From Liquidambar formosana (Eukaryota > Streptophyta > Magnoliopsida > Saxifragales > Altingiaceae), in NCBI GenBank assembly GCA_039720395.1, contig CM077823.1, positions 36,376,536 to 36,440,535 of the forward strand: a DNA stretch of 64,000 nucleotides. Reading direction: 5' to 3'. Every line of letters starts with the position of its first letter. Position 1 is the stretch's first letter. A program made the translations under genes and the position numbers. The notes under the pieces were generated by a model that did no database searches, had not been told where the DNA came from, and was given only the letters and a program-made list of their open reading frames with translations. Shown one piece after another: positions 1 through 10,429 of the stretch.

Positions 1-2911
1 ATATAGATGAAGATCAGGGAATACAATTTTTTATACCATTCTCGATAAGTCTTTGTGTGACTTATATTTTCCAAAACCTATTGTTAGATTAGACCTTCTT
101 CCCAGACATATTATGCTTGCCAAATGATACCAGTAGCCATCAATTCATATTTTTTTATCAATAAAAATCTCACATTTATAGATTATATGGCTCTTAACCT
201 CCAATGAACTTGATAATTGAATTGCATGACATGTATGAGAAAAAACTTCAAATCTAATAGTAGATTTTTCAAAACAGAAGTTATACAAAAGGTTATTAAG
301 AATGGTGTAAAAATTATGGATCACAACCCTATGTATTTATATATGTCCATTTTCCTCTAATTAATTAAGTGATATATGACCTCAAAGTTTTTTTGGAAGT
401 ATATAAATAAATATGTATGCATTATCTTATTGAAAGTATAGGTTGAGTTATTTTTTGATCCTTCAAAAGAGGTTTTGAATATGGCAGCTACTCTGCATTC
501 ATGCTTGGATGAAAATATTAAAGGTAACTTCATCCAAGATGTTCATATTCTCTATCTCTCCTTTGCCTTTTTCTTTTTTTAAAGTGATTCATATGTGACA
601 CCATATTGCAATGGGAATATTGAGAAATGAAAGAAAAGTACCTGAACAGAAGAAATGAAGGGAAGTATTTGATCGCTGTTCTTGTAATTTGCTAGCCCAC
701 CAAGTAACTCAATAGGAAACTCTGCACTTTTTGAACAAAATTTTACCTCAGGTAGTTAAATATTTCAAAATGCTATCACATGCAGGATCAATTTATACTA
801 GGCTTAGAACTCTAAAAGTAACTTATGAAGCAAGAAATTCATGAAAAGATTTTGCAAAATTACAAAAATGGAAATTATCAGCACGGGAAACAAGCTATTT
901 ACTGACAGATAAACGCAGGAGCAAGTTAGTGTCGAAAATTCCAAAAATGTGGATGACCAACGCGGGAAGCAAGCTTTGTTGCTCGTATGAAATACCGCTT
1001 TCTTTTTTTATGTCAAATTTTGCATAATAACATCCGTCTATCGTACGAGTCAAGAAAATAACATTGGGGGTATTAGCCATTTATATGAATTTAATCACTC
1101 CGCTTATCAAAATAACTTATATAAATTGCCTATAATCAACTTACTAATCAAGAAAAATAAGCCATACTAACCATCAACTTATTTCAAATTATTTTGACAA
1201 AGAATAATTATATACTATTTGAGGTTACGCTCACTTTTGGATGCTGCTAAAGTACATTCAAATTTTAAATTTACAGTAATACTCATAACAAAATAAAAAG
1301 TGTCTTTTTGGCAATAAAAGCATACAACGGAAAAATATTGAAATAATGGCTACTTTGTAATTTTGATCAACATCAGGGGTGTTTTTATGGCAGAGACTCA
1401 TTCAACAAAGAGAAGTGAAAAGCAGGTGGTTTTTAGTCAGACAGCTCCGCGTGCTCCCACCCGTCCTTTTTCCGAGTCTCAAGCTGTTCCGCCCTTTCTT
1501 TTACTGGCTTTCGAGGTGACACGTCATCTAGAGGTATACGTGTTGGTCTATTACTGGTTGCCTCTTTTTCTAGATTTCAAAATGTTTCCACGCTACGTAA
1601 ATAGATTCGTCCAGTCACGTGCTTTGTAACGCTCGCTTGTGTTCGTTTCCTTAACAGGACACTTCCTGTGAATCTACCAAACTATCCGCATCTTCGTCTT
1701 TTTTTTTTTTTTTTTAAAATTTATTTAATTATTTAATTTCTATTTTTTGTGGTTGTCCGAGTTAGCTTAGTTTGTTGGTAATCCATGCTCCAGCATTGAA
1801 ATTTCTGAAATTTAAAAGGAGCTTATTTTTCTTTTTCCTTTTTTTTTTTTCTAATATTTAAAGATAGTATGATTTGGATTGTAATCCATGAGCATTCTTA
1901 TCTTTTTAAATTAAGGGAAATATACCACTTTGTTTTCCTACTTGAATTGTTCACTTTATTTCATTTTATTTGTCCTGGATTGTGAGTTTTCAATTTCAGT
2001 GGAGAAAATCATCTCTTTCAATTTATCTTTGGGATACATTTCATATGCTTTCTCTCCCTTTCACTTTATTTTTCAAAGCGAGTTTCTAAAATCCAACCCA
2101 AAAGGAATTTGATAGAACTTTGATGAATTTGTTGAAATCCAACCCAAAAGGATAGAATTTCGAGGAAATTTGATTTATTAAAAAGAGTTACAAAAAGATT
2201 AAAAGACCTAATTGAATCCCATCATTTTAAATTCCCTTCACATCCAATAGGTTGAATGGTAATAAATTATATTTCTATTCTTTTCCTTTTTTTATCAAAT
2301 GAGTTCTTTTTTCTTTTCTTTTTTTTTTCTACGACTACCAAACACAGTGTAAGGATTAATGACCTAATTATCAATGGATCATGCCTTAAGAAGTGAAAGT
2401 TCCGAGTTTGACCTACTCTTGCCAATATCTTAAGATTATTCAAATAAAATTCTTATAATTATTATAGATTTCAATTTTATTGATTTATATGAGTTATAAA
2501 ATCTTATATGAGTTTAGGTTTTAGAGGTAAAGATTTGTCATCACTAAAAAAGAGGGATACAAATGTAATTTTCAGCGCACCGTGTGTTGTATTAGACCTC
2601 TTCTTATCAAAGATAATGGTTGCAATGTCGATTGCCGTTTTCGTGTATGGCACCATATTGTGTGATATATCCCTTCCTCGGAACTTCACTACGAGAATGC
2701 AAATTCCCAATGGGGTTTTTTTTTTTTTGTCTTTTTTTTTTTGGGGGTGATGACGCCAGCAGTGTGCAACACCAACAATGACGGGGCACATTCCAAGCAT
2801 GTACCTTTCATCGGTGCCGACACGTGCCCTGAAAGTCGTAGTCCACCCAACCGCCCTTTCTAGTTACTTTAGACTGGATTCACGTCCATGACATCTAAAT
2901 AGGGACAGTTA

Positions 2912-2942
<31 letters not shown>

Positions 2943-3720
2943 TTGGGTAAGAGTTGGCAACATCATCAAAAATTTGTGACAAAGGACTCGAAATAGGTAC
3001 AGCTGTATGGGCCTAGGCTCAGCGTTTTTTGTCGGCTGGACAATCCGGGCCACCAAGCTTGATTGAAATTCGGAAAAACTTGATTTAAATTAAAAAAAAA
3101 TTAAATAAATACAATCGATAGAGCATACTCATATTCCTAATCTGTTAATATCAACAAATGGGTATCAAATGCTTTTTCAGAAGTTTAAACCCAATATTAC
3201 TTACTTAACAAATGAGGCAAACGCCGCTAAGCTACTATACCATTGTTGGAGGTTGAATTCAAAATCTAATTAATAAGTCCTATTTATTATTTGAGTTATA
3301 TAAACTGATTTTTTTTTTTTTTTTTTGTTGTAAAGAAAAAAATTTATTTGATGAACTTATGTGCTTTCAAAAACAAAGTAATAAATTGTACTTATTTAAT
3401 TGATTATAAGTTATTCAAAATGCAATTAAATTAGTTTAAATTAACGCTCGAATCAAGTCCCAAACTGAGCACAATTAGAGACTCGAATTTAAGCTTCAAT
3501 TGTGGTTAGGTTTCAAACTTGAAGGAGCCCATAAGCATGAAGATTAGTCCAGCTTCTGAGCTGGGTTTGGATATGAAGAGAAAAAAAAAAAAACCAAAAA
3601 CAAACAAACAAACAACAACAACAACGACCAATCGAAAACAGAGAAACCCGTGTGGGCCTTGAGAAAGAAGAGCTGGGCCCTGTGAACATTAAGGTTAGGT
3701 TTGATGGGCTTTCGTCACAT
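1..3720. other. AT-rich intergenic DNA, no gene recognised
   Basis: I find no reading frame with family resemblance here. Homopolymer T tracts are frequent (about 1700, 2915-2944, 3310-3326). Around 1510-1620 there are ACGT-core sequences (a GACACGTCAT at about 1517 and a TCACGTGC at about 1614), the kind of G-box/C-box cores seen in plant promoters, but no convincing gene start follows. The open frame at 1363-1629 resembles nothing I know. Confidence 0.4.
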
Positions 3721-3728
3721 TATCATGA

Positions 3729-4127
3729 GGGAACGGCTATTGCAACGTCCTATTTTTATCACCCCACCTCTTTCTTTTTGGTTTTTAAGATTTCATGAAA
3801 AATGTAAAAGGTTTTTATAAAAACCGGTTGCTTGGTCCACTAAAAAACATCATTTTGAACAACTTTGCAGGAGAAAGTTTTTCCAAAATCTATCGTTTAA
3901 GTGGACTTTTTGGCAAAAAATGAAATAAAGGATATAAATGGCTAAAAAGTATATTTAAACGATAGATTTAAGAAAAACTTTCTTCTAAAAAGCTATTCAA
4001 AATGATGTTTTCTAGTGGAAATAACAGCCGATTTTCATAAAAACCTTTTATATTTTGCATAAAACCTTAAAAACCTAAAGAATGGGGGGTGGAGTGATAA
4101 GAATGGGGGGTTGCAATAGCCGTTCCC
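3729..4127. mobile_element. MITE-like palindromic element (copy A, about 399 bp)
   Basis: The two ends are inverted repeats. The left end begins GGGAACGGCTATTGCAAC and the right end is its reverse complement, with the similarity continuing inward across almost the whole element, including ACTTTGCAGGAGAAAG on one arm and CTTTCTTCTAAAAAGCT on the other. The 5-bp sequence CATGA flanks both sides (3724-3728 and 4128-4132). There is no coding capacity. A related copy lies at 5941-6350. Probably Mutator-type or an unclassified foldback MITE; the superfamily is not settled because the direct repeat is short. Confidence 0.7.
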
Positions 4128-5101
4128 CATGAGGCGGCCCAACTTAAGAGTACAAATGTGTCTTTTGGTGTGGGTATGGAGTGATTTTTCACGTTGCATG
4201 TGGGATTGCAGGCTGGTTAAGTAGGGGAAGGTATGAACCATGCGGAGGTTCTTGGAGCTTACACAAACAGATATGCAACCGTATTGAAGGATGGGCCCAA
4301 GGCAATTGCACCTGGGTTGGGCTTGCATGAATGTCCATCCTCTATTCCTCCCTTCCAAGTGGGTCTTCAGCAGTGGGTCAAGTGGGCTGTGTGTGCAAAC
4401 TCCAGTTGTGGCTCGGCATTAGAAAAGGAAGACAAGGGAGAGGAGTACGTTAGGCTACCTTTGGAAAGCAGGAAGCAAAAAAACTAAAAAAAATAAAAAT
4501 ACAGAGTTCATATGATTTTATATGAGAAGTTCTATGGTACATTGGTACCCGAAAGGTAATGGATTCCAAGTGATAACTAAGTGGCATTTTAAAGTTTGGG
4601 TTATCTTAGGTTATCACAAATGCAAAAGTGAATTATTACAAATGTGACTAAATTACCCCTTAGATATGGTACCAATTTTTTTTTTATGGGGTACCATATT
4701 ATATATTATTATTATATATAGGGTGTAAGAGGGTCACATGACGACAGTATGGAGGATTGAAGGCCCTCTTCGACCTGAAATATTATACTTTTCGCCCACC
4801 GGATGAAGTTTCCACCAAAACCAGTGAATTTACACCACCAATGTAAGCCCGTGACCCCATAGTAATGCCAAGTTTCTCACTTTATGTCACGAGGCTTGCA
4901 ATGTTGTGGCTCACATTGCACCACTTCATGATTGTGGGCTCGCTTCAATGAGTCATAAATTACTAAATCCTTACATGCACGTACGTGTCAAAATATGATT
5001 GGAATTCTGCATCTATTCATTGAGAACTTGCCTGTAGCCCTGTACCCTTGTCGGGCACCCTTGCATGCCTTCAAAGCCACAAACTCCATATGTTCATTTT
5101 C

Positions 5102-5108
5102 TATATAA
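5102..5108 (+). promoter_or_regulatory. TATA box of the DIR1-like gene
   Basis: TATATAAA lies about 100 bp upstream of the ATG at 5203. The equivalent position in the duplicate gene also carries a TATATAAG (10010-10017), so the core promoter was duplicated with the gene. Confidence 0.65.
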
Positions 5109-5202
5109 AGCTATCCCAACCAATGGCCATCACAGCACCAACAAGAACAAAACAGCGTCACTGCCCAATAGCAAAGAGCTGAGTGTAGTAGTACTTTGAG
5201 AG

Positions 5203-5511
5203 ATGGAAGCATACACAAAGTTGGTCATTGTGGCATTGGTGTTGGCCGCAGCCATTGTGAATAATGAGCCCATGGTGGCAAATGGGTTGTCCATATGCAG
5301 CATGACTGAAGATGGTCTAAGGTCATGTGAGCCATCGGTGAGCGGCCAAAACCCCGCCCCACCGTCGGCCACCTGTTGCACGGCTCTCTCCAAAGCTGAC
5401 TTGAAGTGTCTCTGCTCCTACAAAAACTTGTTGCCTTCTCTTGGAATAGACCCCAACCAGGCCATGCAGCTCCCGGCTAAATGCAATATGGCAGCACCAG
5501 TCAATTGCTAG
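5203..5511 (+). CDS. DIR1-like non-specific lipid-transfer protein
   Basis: Single-exon gene for a 102-residue secreted protein. Residues 1 to about 27 are a hydrophobic signal peptide ([12 protein letters not shown]). The mature part has the eight-cysteine lipid-transfer pattern: C, C, CC (ATCC), CXC (KCLC), C, C-terminal C. The LPAKC motif and the final cysteine match the DIR1 (defective in induced resistance 1) group. Members bind lipids in a hydrophobic tunnel stabilised by four disulfides and act in the apoplast, some in long-distance defence signalling. A proline-rich PAPP stretch lies before the CC pair, as in DIR1. A TATA box is about 100 bp upstream, and the 3' region has a (GTG)n run at about 5624-5650. 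Family assignment is confident; a role in systemic resistance is inference. Confidence 0.9.
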   Translation: MEAYTKLVIVALVLAAAIVNNEPMVANGLSICSMTEDGLRSCEPSVSGQNPAPPSATCCTALSKADLKCLCSYKNLLPSLGIDPNQAMQLPAKCNMAAPVNC

Positions 5512-5940
5512 CTAGGTTGTGTTCAATATATTGTGCCTTGCATGGATTTTCTTTTTTCTCATTCCTGTTTGTGTTTGTGAGGTGTTTCCTTTTTCTTTTT
5601 CCTTTTTTTGCTAAGAGCCTTCATGTGGTGGTGGTGGTGGTGGTGGTGGTTTCAGTTTTCTGTCTTGTGTCTGTTAGTGTTTTAAAGTATGATGTAATAA
5701 GAAAGAGTTGTGCATAACTATTTCAGTAAAATCTTTAGAAAAGCTTGTCTTTTCTTTCTTTCTTTTTTTTTTTTTTTTCCAACTCATAACCGAACAATGA
5801 TGGTGCTCTGCTCTGTTTTGTGGGGTGTCTCTGGTAACAATGATGGCATGCCACTTTATGCTACTGGGTGCTATGAGAGTTTAGAGTTTTACACCGACAA
5901 TATCCAAATCCACCAAGCCATAAATAAACAAATAAATAAA

Positions 5941-6350
5941 GGGTCAGACTATTGCCACCACACAAAATACTCTAAACCTCTCACTTAATTTATATTTTTT
6001 TAAGTTTTATAAAAAATATAAAAAAAATTTACGAAAACTAATCATGTAATCTCTTACAAAACATCATTTCGGACAACTTTGTAAAAGAATTTGTTTCCAA
6101 AATTTGTCATTTAAGTACATTTTTTGGCCATTTTTCATAAAAAATGATATAAGAATTGTTAATGACTAAAAAATCTACTTAAATGATAGATTTTGGAAAA
6201 ACTTCATTCTACAAAGTTGTTCAGAATGATCTTTTTTAGGGAACAGTGTGATTAGTTTTCGTAAAAACTTTTTATATTTTTTTATAAAATCTTAAAAAAT
6301 ATAAATTAATGAAAACTTAGAATACTTTATGTGGTGACAATAACTCCCTC
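5941..6350. mobile_element. MITE-like palindromic element (copy B, about 410 bp)
   Basis: The left end GGGTCAGACTATTGCCACC pairs with the reverse complement of the right end GGTGACAATAACTCCCTC, and internal blocks are also inverted (ACAACTTTGTAAAAG versus CTACAAAGTTGTTCAGA). The internal sequence resembles copy A at 3729-4127, so they belong to one family. Flanking 9-mers ATAAATAAA (5932-5940) and ATAAATTAA (6351-6359) match at 8 of 9 positions, consistent with a Mutator-type 9-bp target duplication. Confidence 0.7.
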
Positions 6351-6514
6351 ATAAATTAATAAAAGCTCTAAACCCAAAAGTTACTTTTGTGGTTTAATTA
6401 AAATATTTTGACCACGTATCCAATATATATATTTTGACCACGGTATAAAGGACAATGATATTTTTATGACAATTGTTAAAGCTGTGAATAAATTTAGCCA
6501 TGCGTGTACCCTTT

Positions 6515-6640
6515 TGTGTGTGCGCGCGCGCGTGTGTATAGGGGGTGATAATTTAATCACTCCTTTTACTGGTTATGGGGCGTTGATAATTTAATTTAAT
6601 CACTCCTTTTACCGGTTATGGGGCGTTGATAATTTAATAA
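6515..6640. repeat. Alternating GT/GC run and a 60-bp direct duplication
   Basis: At 6515-6540 there is an alternating purine-pyrimidine tract (TGTGTGTGCGCGCGCGCGTG core). It is followed by two near-identical copies of a segment containing AATTTAATCACTCCTTTTAC and GGTTATGGGGCGTTGATAA (about 6546-6635). Confidence 0.75.
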
Positions 6641-6775
6641 TTAACAAAGAGAATATATTAGAATACATTTAAATTCGATATTACAACCATCAATCCTCTT
6701 TAATTGTAGAGTTTCAAATCGATCTGTTTTATTACAAGGAATTACTAAAAAAATACTCATCTGCCCTATACTAAT

Positions 6776-6778
<3 letters not shown>

Positions 6779-6838
<60 letters not shown>
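6779..6838. repeat. (CT)n microsatellite
   Basis: About 30 uninterrupted CT dinucleotides. No gene was recognised immediately downstream. Confidence 0.95.
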
Positions 6839-6841
<3 letters not shown>

Positions 6842-7095
6842 TTTTTCTTCTAGAGTTGATCTAAAATTTTTGTCATTGTCAAAAAGACAATGAATCAATT
6901 TTGATTAATTTTCAAAAATATCCATCCTCACGGTATAAACTAGACAAGATAAAATGATATCCTTTAACATTTGTGAGACAAAATTGAAACCAAATATTTG
7001 AGTTGGTGTGAATATATTAAAAAAATATACTTTTTTTTAACATAATTTTTTTAATGGGGACTACAATTGTGTAAAGGGACTACTAAGGGAGTAAG

Positions 7096-7856
7096 AGCAT
7101 CTCCAACGAGAGAGTTAAACCATGAGCAAAAGCTATATATAGCTCACTTAGCCAAAACTAACTCAAAGGGGCTTCTCCAACCAGGGAGCTAAATCATGAG
7201 CCAAAATAACTTTAAGCTAAACTAAGAGCCAAATTTGGCTCTCAATTTAGTTCAAAACTATTTTGGCCATGTCACGAAAATGGGGGTTGGAGGAGAGAAG
7301 GTTTCCTTCCCAAATCAGTTGGGAGATTCAGCCAAGAACAAACAACAACACAGTGAACAAAAAATTCAAAATCAAATGAACAATAATCTGAAAAAAATGT
7401 ATATACACAACATGATGAACAATTCTAAAATGACCAATTCTCAAAAAATAAAATAAAATAAAATAATATATATATATATATATATACCCACATATATAGA
7501 ACAAAGGGAGAGATTGACGCATTGACGACGATGAAGACGAAGATCGATGCCTCAAAGAGTCCAAGATCGTACAATGGGTGGGTTTCTCTTCATTTCTTTC
7601 ATTTTCTTAGCTCCCAAACGAGATCGCTGACGATGGGGTAGGTTTCCCACAGATCGAGCCAAAATCCAAGGTGATAAAGCTTGGCCGAGAGAAATGGGGA
7701 GAGGAGAGGAGAGAGACATGGCTGTGGGTGGGTTTAGGGGGGTCATCCACGCCATTGATGCTTGGCCGAGAGAGAGAGAGGGGTGGGGGGCGAGAAATCA
7801 GGGACATGAGAGAGGGGGGGTGGGGGGCGGGGGAGAACCATTGATACTTGGCTGAA

Positions 7857-7888
<32 letters not shown>

Positions 7889-8491
7889 AGGGATGGGCGG
7901 CTGATCAGGGACATGAGAGAGGGGGGTGGGGGGGGGGGAGCCTTTCTAGGTGACCCTTTTTGGGTTCCAAATGTTTCCAATTTGTGGTTTTATTCTCTCT
8001 CTTTTTTTTTTTTCTTTTTTTTTAATTTTTAATTTTTGGGGTCTATCTCTTGTTTGGTAAAAAAAAAAAAACCATATAGGAGTATTGTTTTGCAGAGGAG
8101 GGTTGTATTCCCAAAAGAGCTGTTGGCTTTCATAGCATTGGAAAAAATAGAAATAAAAATTATATACTTGAGTCATGTTTTAGTTTGAGATTGGTATGGA
8201 AAAAAAAAAAAAAAAGAGTTTAATTCTTAAAAAGAAATGAAAAATAAAAATAAATATCAAGAAGTTGGAATAAATTAATGGTAGTTGGAAGTGGGGAATG
8301 GCGGTTGGTATAGAATAATGGTAGTAGGAAAGAGGGAAAAATAGATGAGCTAAAAAATAGCTTATGCTGCATTGGAGCTGTCACTTTACTACAGTGAGCT
8401 ATTTTTACCGTAGAGAGCTATTTTTGCACTTTGTGAGCTAATAATAACTTTTAACTCACCAAAATAGTTCACTTGTGTTAGAGATGCTTTA
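7096..8491. mobile_element. Non-autonomous element with AGCATCTC termini (about 1.4 kb)
   Basis: The left end AGCATCTCCAAC and the right end GTTAGAGATGCT are inverted. Just inside, the arms continue to pair with gaps (AAACTATTTTGGCCA near 7255 and TCACCAAAATAGTTCAC near 8456). The interior (7560-7945) is strongly purine-rich and contains two copies of a block with CATTGAT, CTTGGC and GATCAGGGACATGAGAG, plus long G runs. Termini of this type are common on plant non-autonomous DNA transposons. I see no clear target-site duplication, so class and exact borders are uncertain. Confidence 0.5.
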
Positions 8492-8947
8492 AGCTATCAA
8501 CCAAACCCCTCAAAAGAAGTTTCGTGTACATATCCTAAAAATAAATAGGAATAATTGCGATAATTTCTTATTAGAAAATGATTAAGCTATCAATTTCATT
8601 TGTTCGCCTTAATTATTTACGTGTTGATGAGCCAATAGTAGGGTTATAATCCACCAAAATCCTAAACCCTTTTGCCTTGAACAAGTGAAAGTAACATTAA
8701 TCATTGGATTATTTAGAAAAATATGGTGGATGCATGTAAGACAGACATTTCTTTTTATCGAGTTCTAACTAGCATGATAGTCCACTATTGCATTTTGTAA
8801 AGGTAGAGACATGTTCAGTGTGTGCATCTCATTTAATTGTCCAAATATGCATAACTGTGCATACATGTCATCATTACAGAAGAAATAATTAATCAACTGT
8901 TATGTTAGGATTTTCCTTTTTAAATATGGGAAATTTTAAGATCAAAC

Positions 8948-9078
8948 GTGAGTTAACATGAACGACAAACTTTTACATATTGATTGGTGTATGCGTGACA
9001 CGCTCATGTGGGTCTCACGACACACGTCACGCATGCACCAATCAGTGCGCAAAGATTCGTCGTCCTCGACTGACCCTA
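8948..9078. repeat. Inverted repeat / small MITE-like hairpin
   Basis: TGATTGGTG plus TATGCGTGAC on the left pairs with GTCACGCATG plus CACCAATCA on the right. More weakly paired arms (AACGACAAAC against a right arm reading GATTCGTCGTCC) extend it to about 130 bp, with a short loop near 9003-9020. No target duplication identified. Confidence 0.6.
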
Positions 9079-10009
9079 GCATTCCTCTTTTAAATATAGA
9101 GTTGCTTCTTGTAATAAAACACCAATGGCTAACTTGAAGACCACGTGGAGTGTTGCGCAATATATGCCCAAAAAAGATCCGACAATGAATTAATTGATCC
9201 TACAAATTAAGGGTCTAACACCGTACCGTGCAAGGCCCTCCGCAAATTATACTAAAACAGTAAACTATTCATCACTTGCAAAAATAAATGATCATATATA
9301 CAACCCCAATGCAAGTTTGCATGTCACCATGCTTGCAAAGTTGACCTACGAAGCTAGCATGCTGACGAATTTAAATTCGGGCTTGAGGAATTCTTCGTTG
9401 CCGGAATAGTTCGTATATAATACGAGAGTTATTCAGAAAAATATGAATAGTAATTTCTAAAGAAAAAAAAAATTTCTATAATAAAATAAATAAGACAAGC
9501 AAAGTAGTTTAAATTAATAAGAAAGATGCATTGTCGTTTCGTAATTATTCGAAATGATTCAACAAATTTTGAAAAATGATTTAGAAATTGTTCATAATAT
9601 TAGGATTGTTTGAGAAGAATTCGAGAATCATTGAAATATAAGCGATAAATTCAACTTGCATTTGTTTAATGACAAAATCGGGGAAATTTTTGGGAGATTG
9701 AGAAATATTCGGGGAATTTTGTTATACGCTTACCCATCCTTATCGACAGTATATAGTGTGTCACAATATGATTGGCACTTGAAGTTCATATGTATTTTCA
9801 CAACTTGAATGTAAGGCGCCCTTGCCTTCACGTACTGCTAAGTGCTCACATGCTCTTAATTATTTTTAAAATTTTAAAATTTTTTTATTGGGTTAGCAAA
9901 TTTCACGTGCTTTTAATCCAAACCATCTAACTTCTCATCCAACAGTGTGGATGAACTCAGCATGGTGTTGAGTTACTTGATCAGCATTGAATCGGTGAAT
10001 CCAAACTCC

Positions 10010-10017
10010 TATATAAG
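10010..10017 (+). promoter_or_regulatory. TATA box of the second DIR1-like copy
   Basis: TATATAAG about 90 bp upstream of the ATG at 10099, at the same relative place as in the intact copy. Confidence 0.6.
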
Positions 10018-10098
10018 CTCAATCCATGGCTCCAACAAAGAACAAAAGGAAAAACAAGGGTAGAAGTCCAATAGCAAAGAGTATATAGTAATTGAGAG

Positions 10099-10420
10099 AT
10101 GGAAGTAGACACGAAGTTTGCCATTGTGGCATTGGTACGTGCTGGCTGCAGCCATCGTGAATAATGAGCCCATGATGGCAAATGGTCTGACACCATGGTC
10201 CATGTGTGGTGTGGCAGAAGAACGTCTAATGTCATGTAAGCCATCGGTGACGCTCACAAACCCTGTCCCGCCGTCGGCTGCCTGTTGCTCGGCTATCTCC
10301 GGGGCTGACCTGAGTTGTCTTTGCTCCAAAAAGAGCCTTTTGGCTGCCCTTGGACTAGATCCCAACCAAGCCACCCAACTCCCAGCTAAGTGCAATATCA
10401 AAACAACAGTCCGATGTTAG
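10099..10420 (+). pseudogene. DIR1-like lipid-transfer protein copy with frameshifted signal peptide
   Basis: The ATG at 10099 matches the start of the intact gene at 5203 (MEVDTKFAIVAL versus [12 protein letters not shown]). Between codon 12 and the alanine-rich stretch, the intact gene has 4 fewer bases, so the frame shifts at about 10135-10139 and the original frame stops within about ten codons. The rest is open to the TAG at 10418-10420 and keeps all eight cysteines, the LPAKC motif and the C-terminal cysteine. No ATG restores a signal peptide in the open frame; the first in-frame Met lies near the mature N terminus. The mature domain therefore looks maintained while secretion would be lost. 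A sequence error or very recent decay would both explain this. The 3' region has a (GTG)n run like the intact copy. Confidence 0.8.
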
Positions 10421-10429
10421 GTTGCACGG

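Noticed and set aside
1363..1629. 88-codon open frame, + strand
   Set aside because: No family resemblance, and the sequence looks like promoter or leader DNA with ACGT cores; not supported as a gene.
4233..4487. 84-codon open frame beside the first MITE
   Set aside because: No recognisable domain and no conservation signal visible; likely chance.
4533..4702. Possible small MITE with GGTACC-containing ends
   Set aside because: Arms match only over short GGTACC/ATTGG words, with no target duplication.
6641..6898. Open frame with long Arg-Glu repeat, - strand
   Set aside because: It is the translation of a CT microsatellite.
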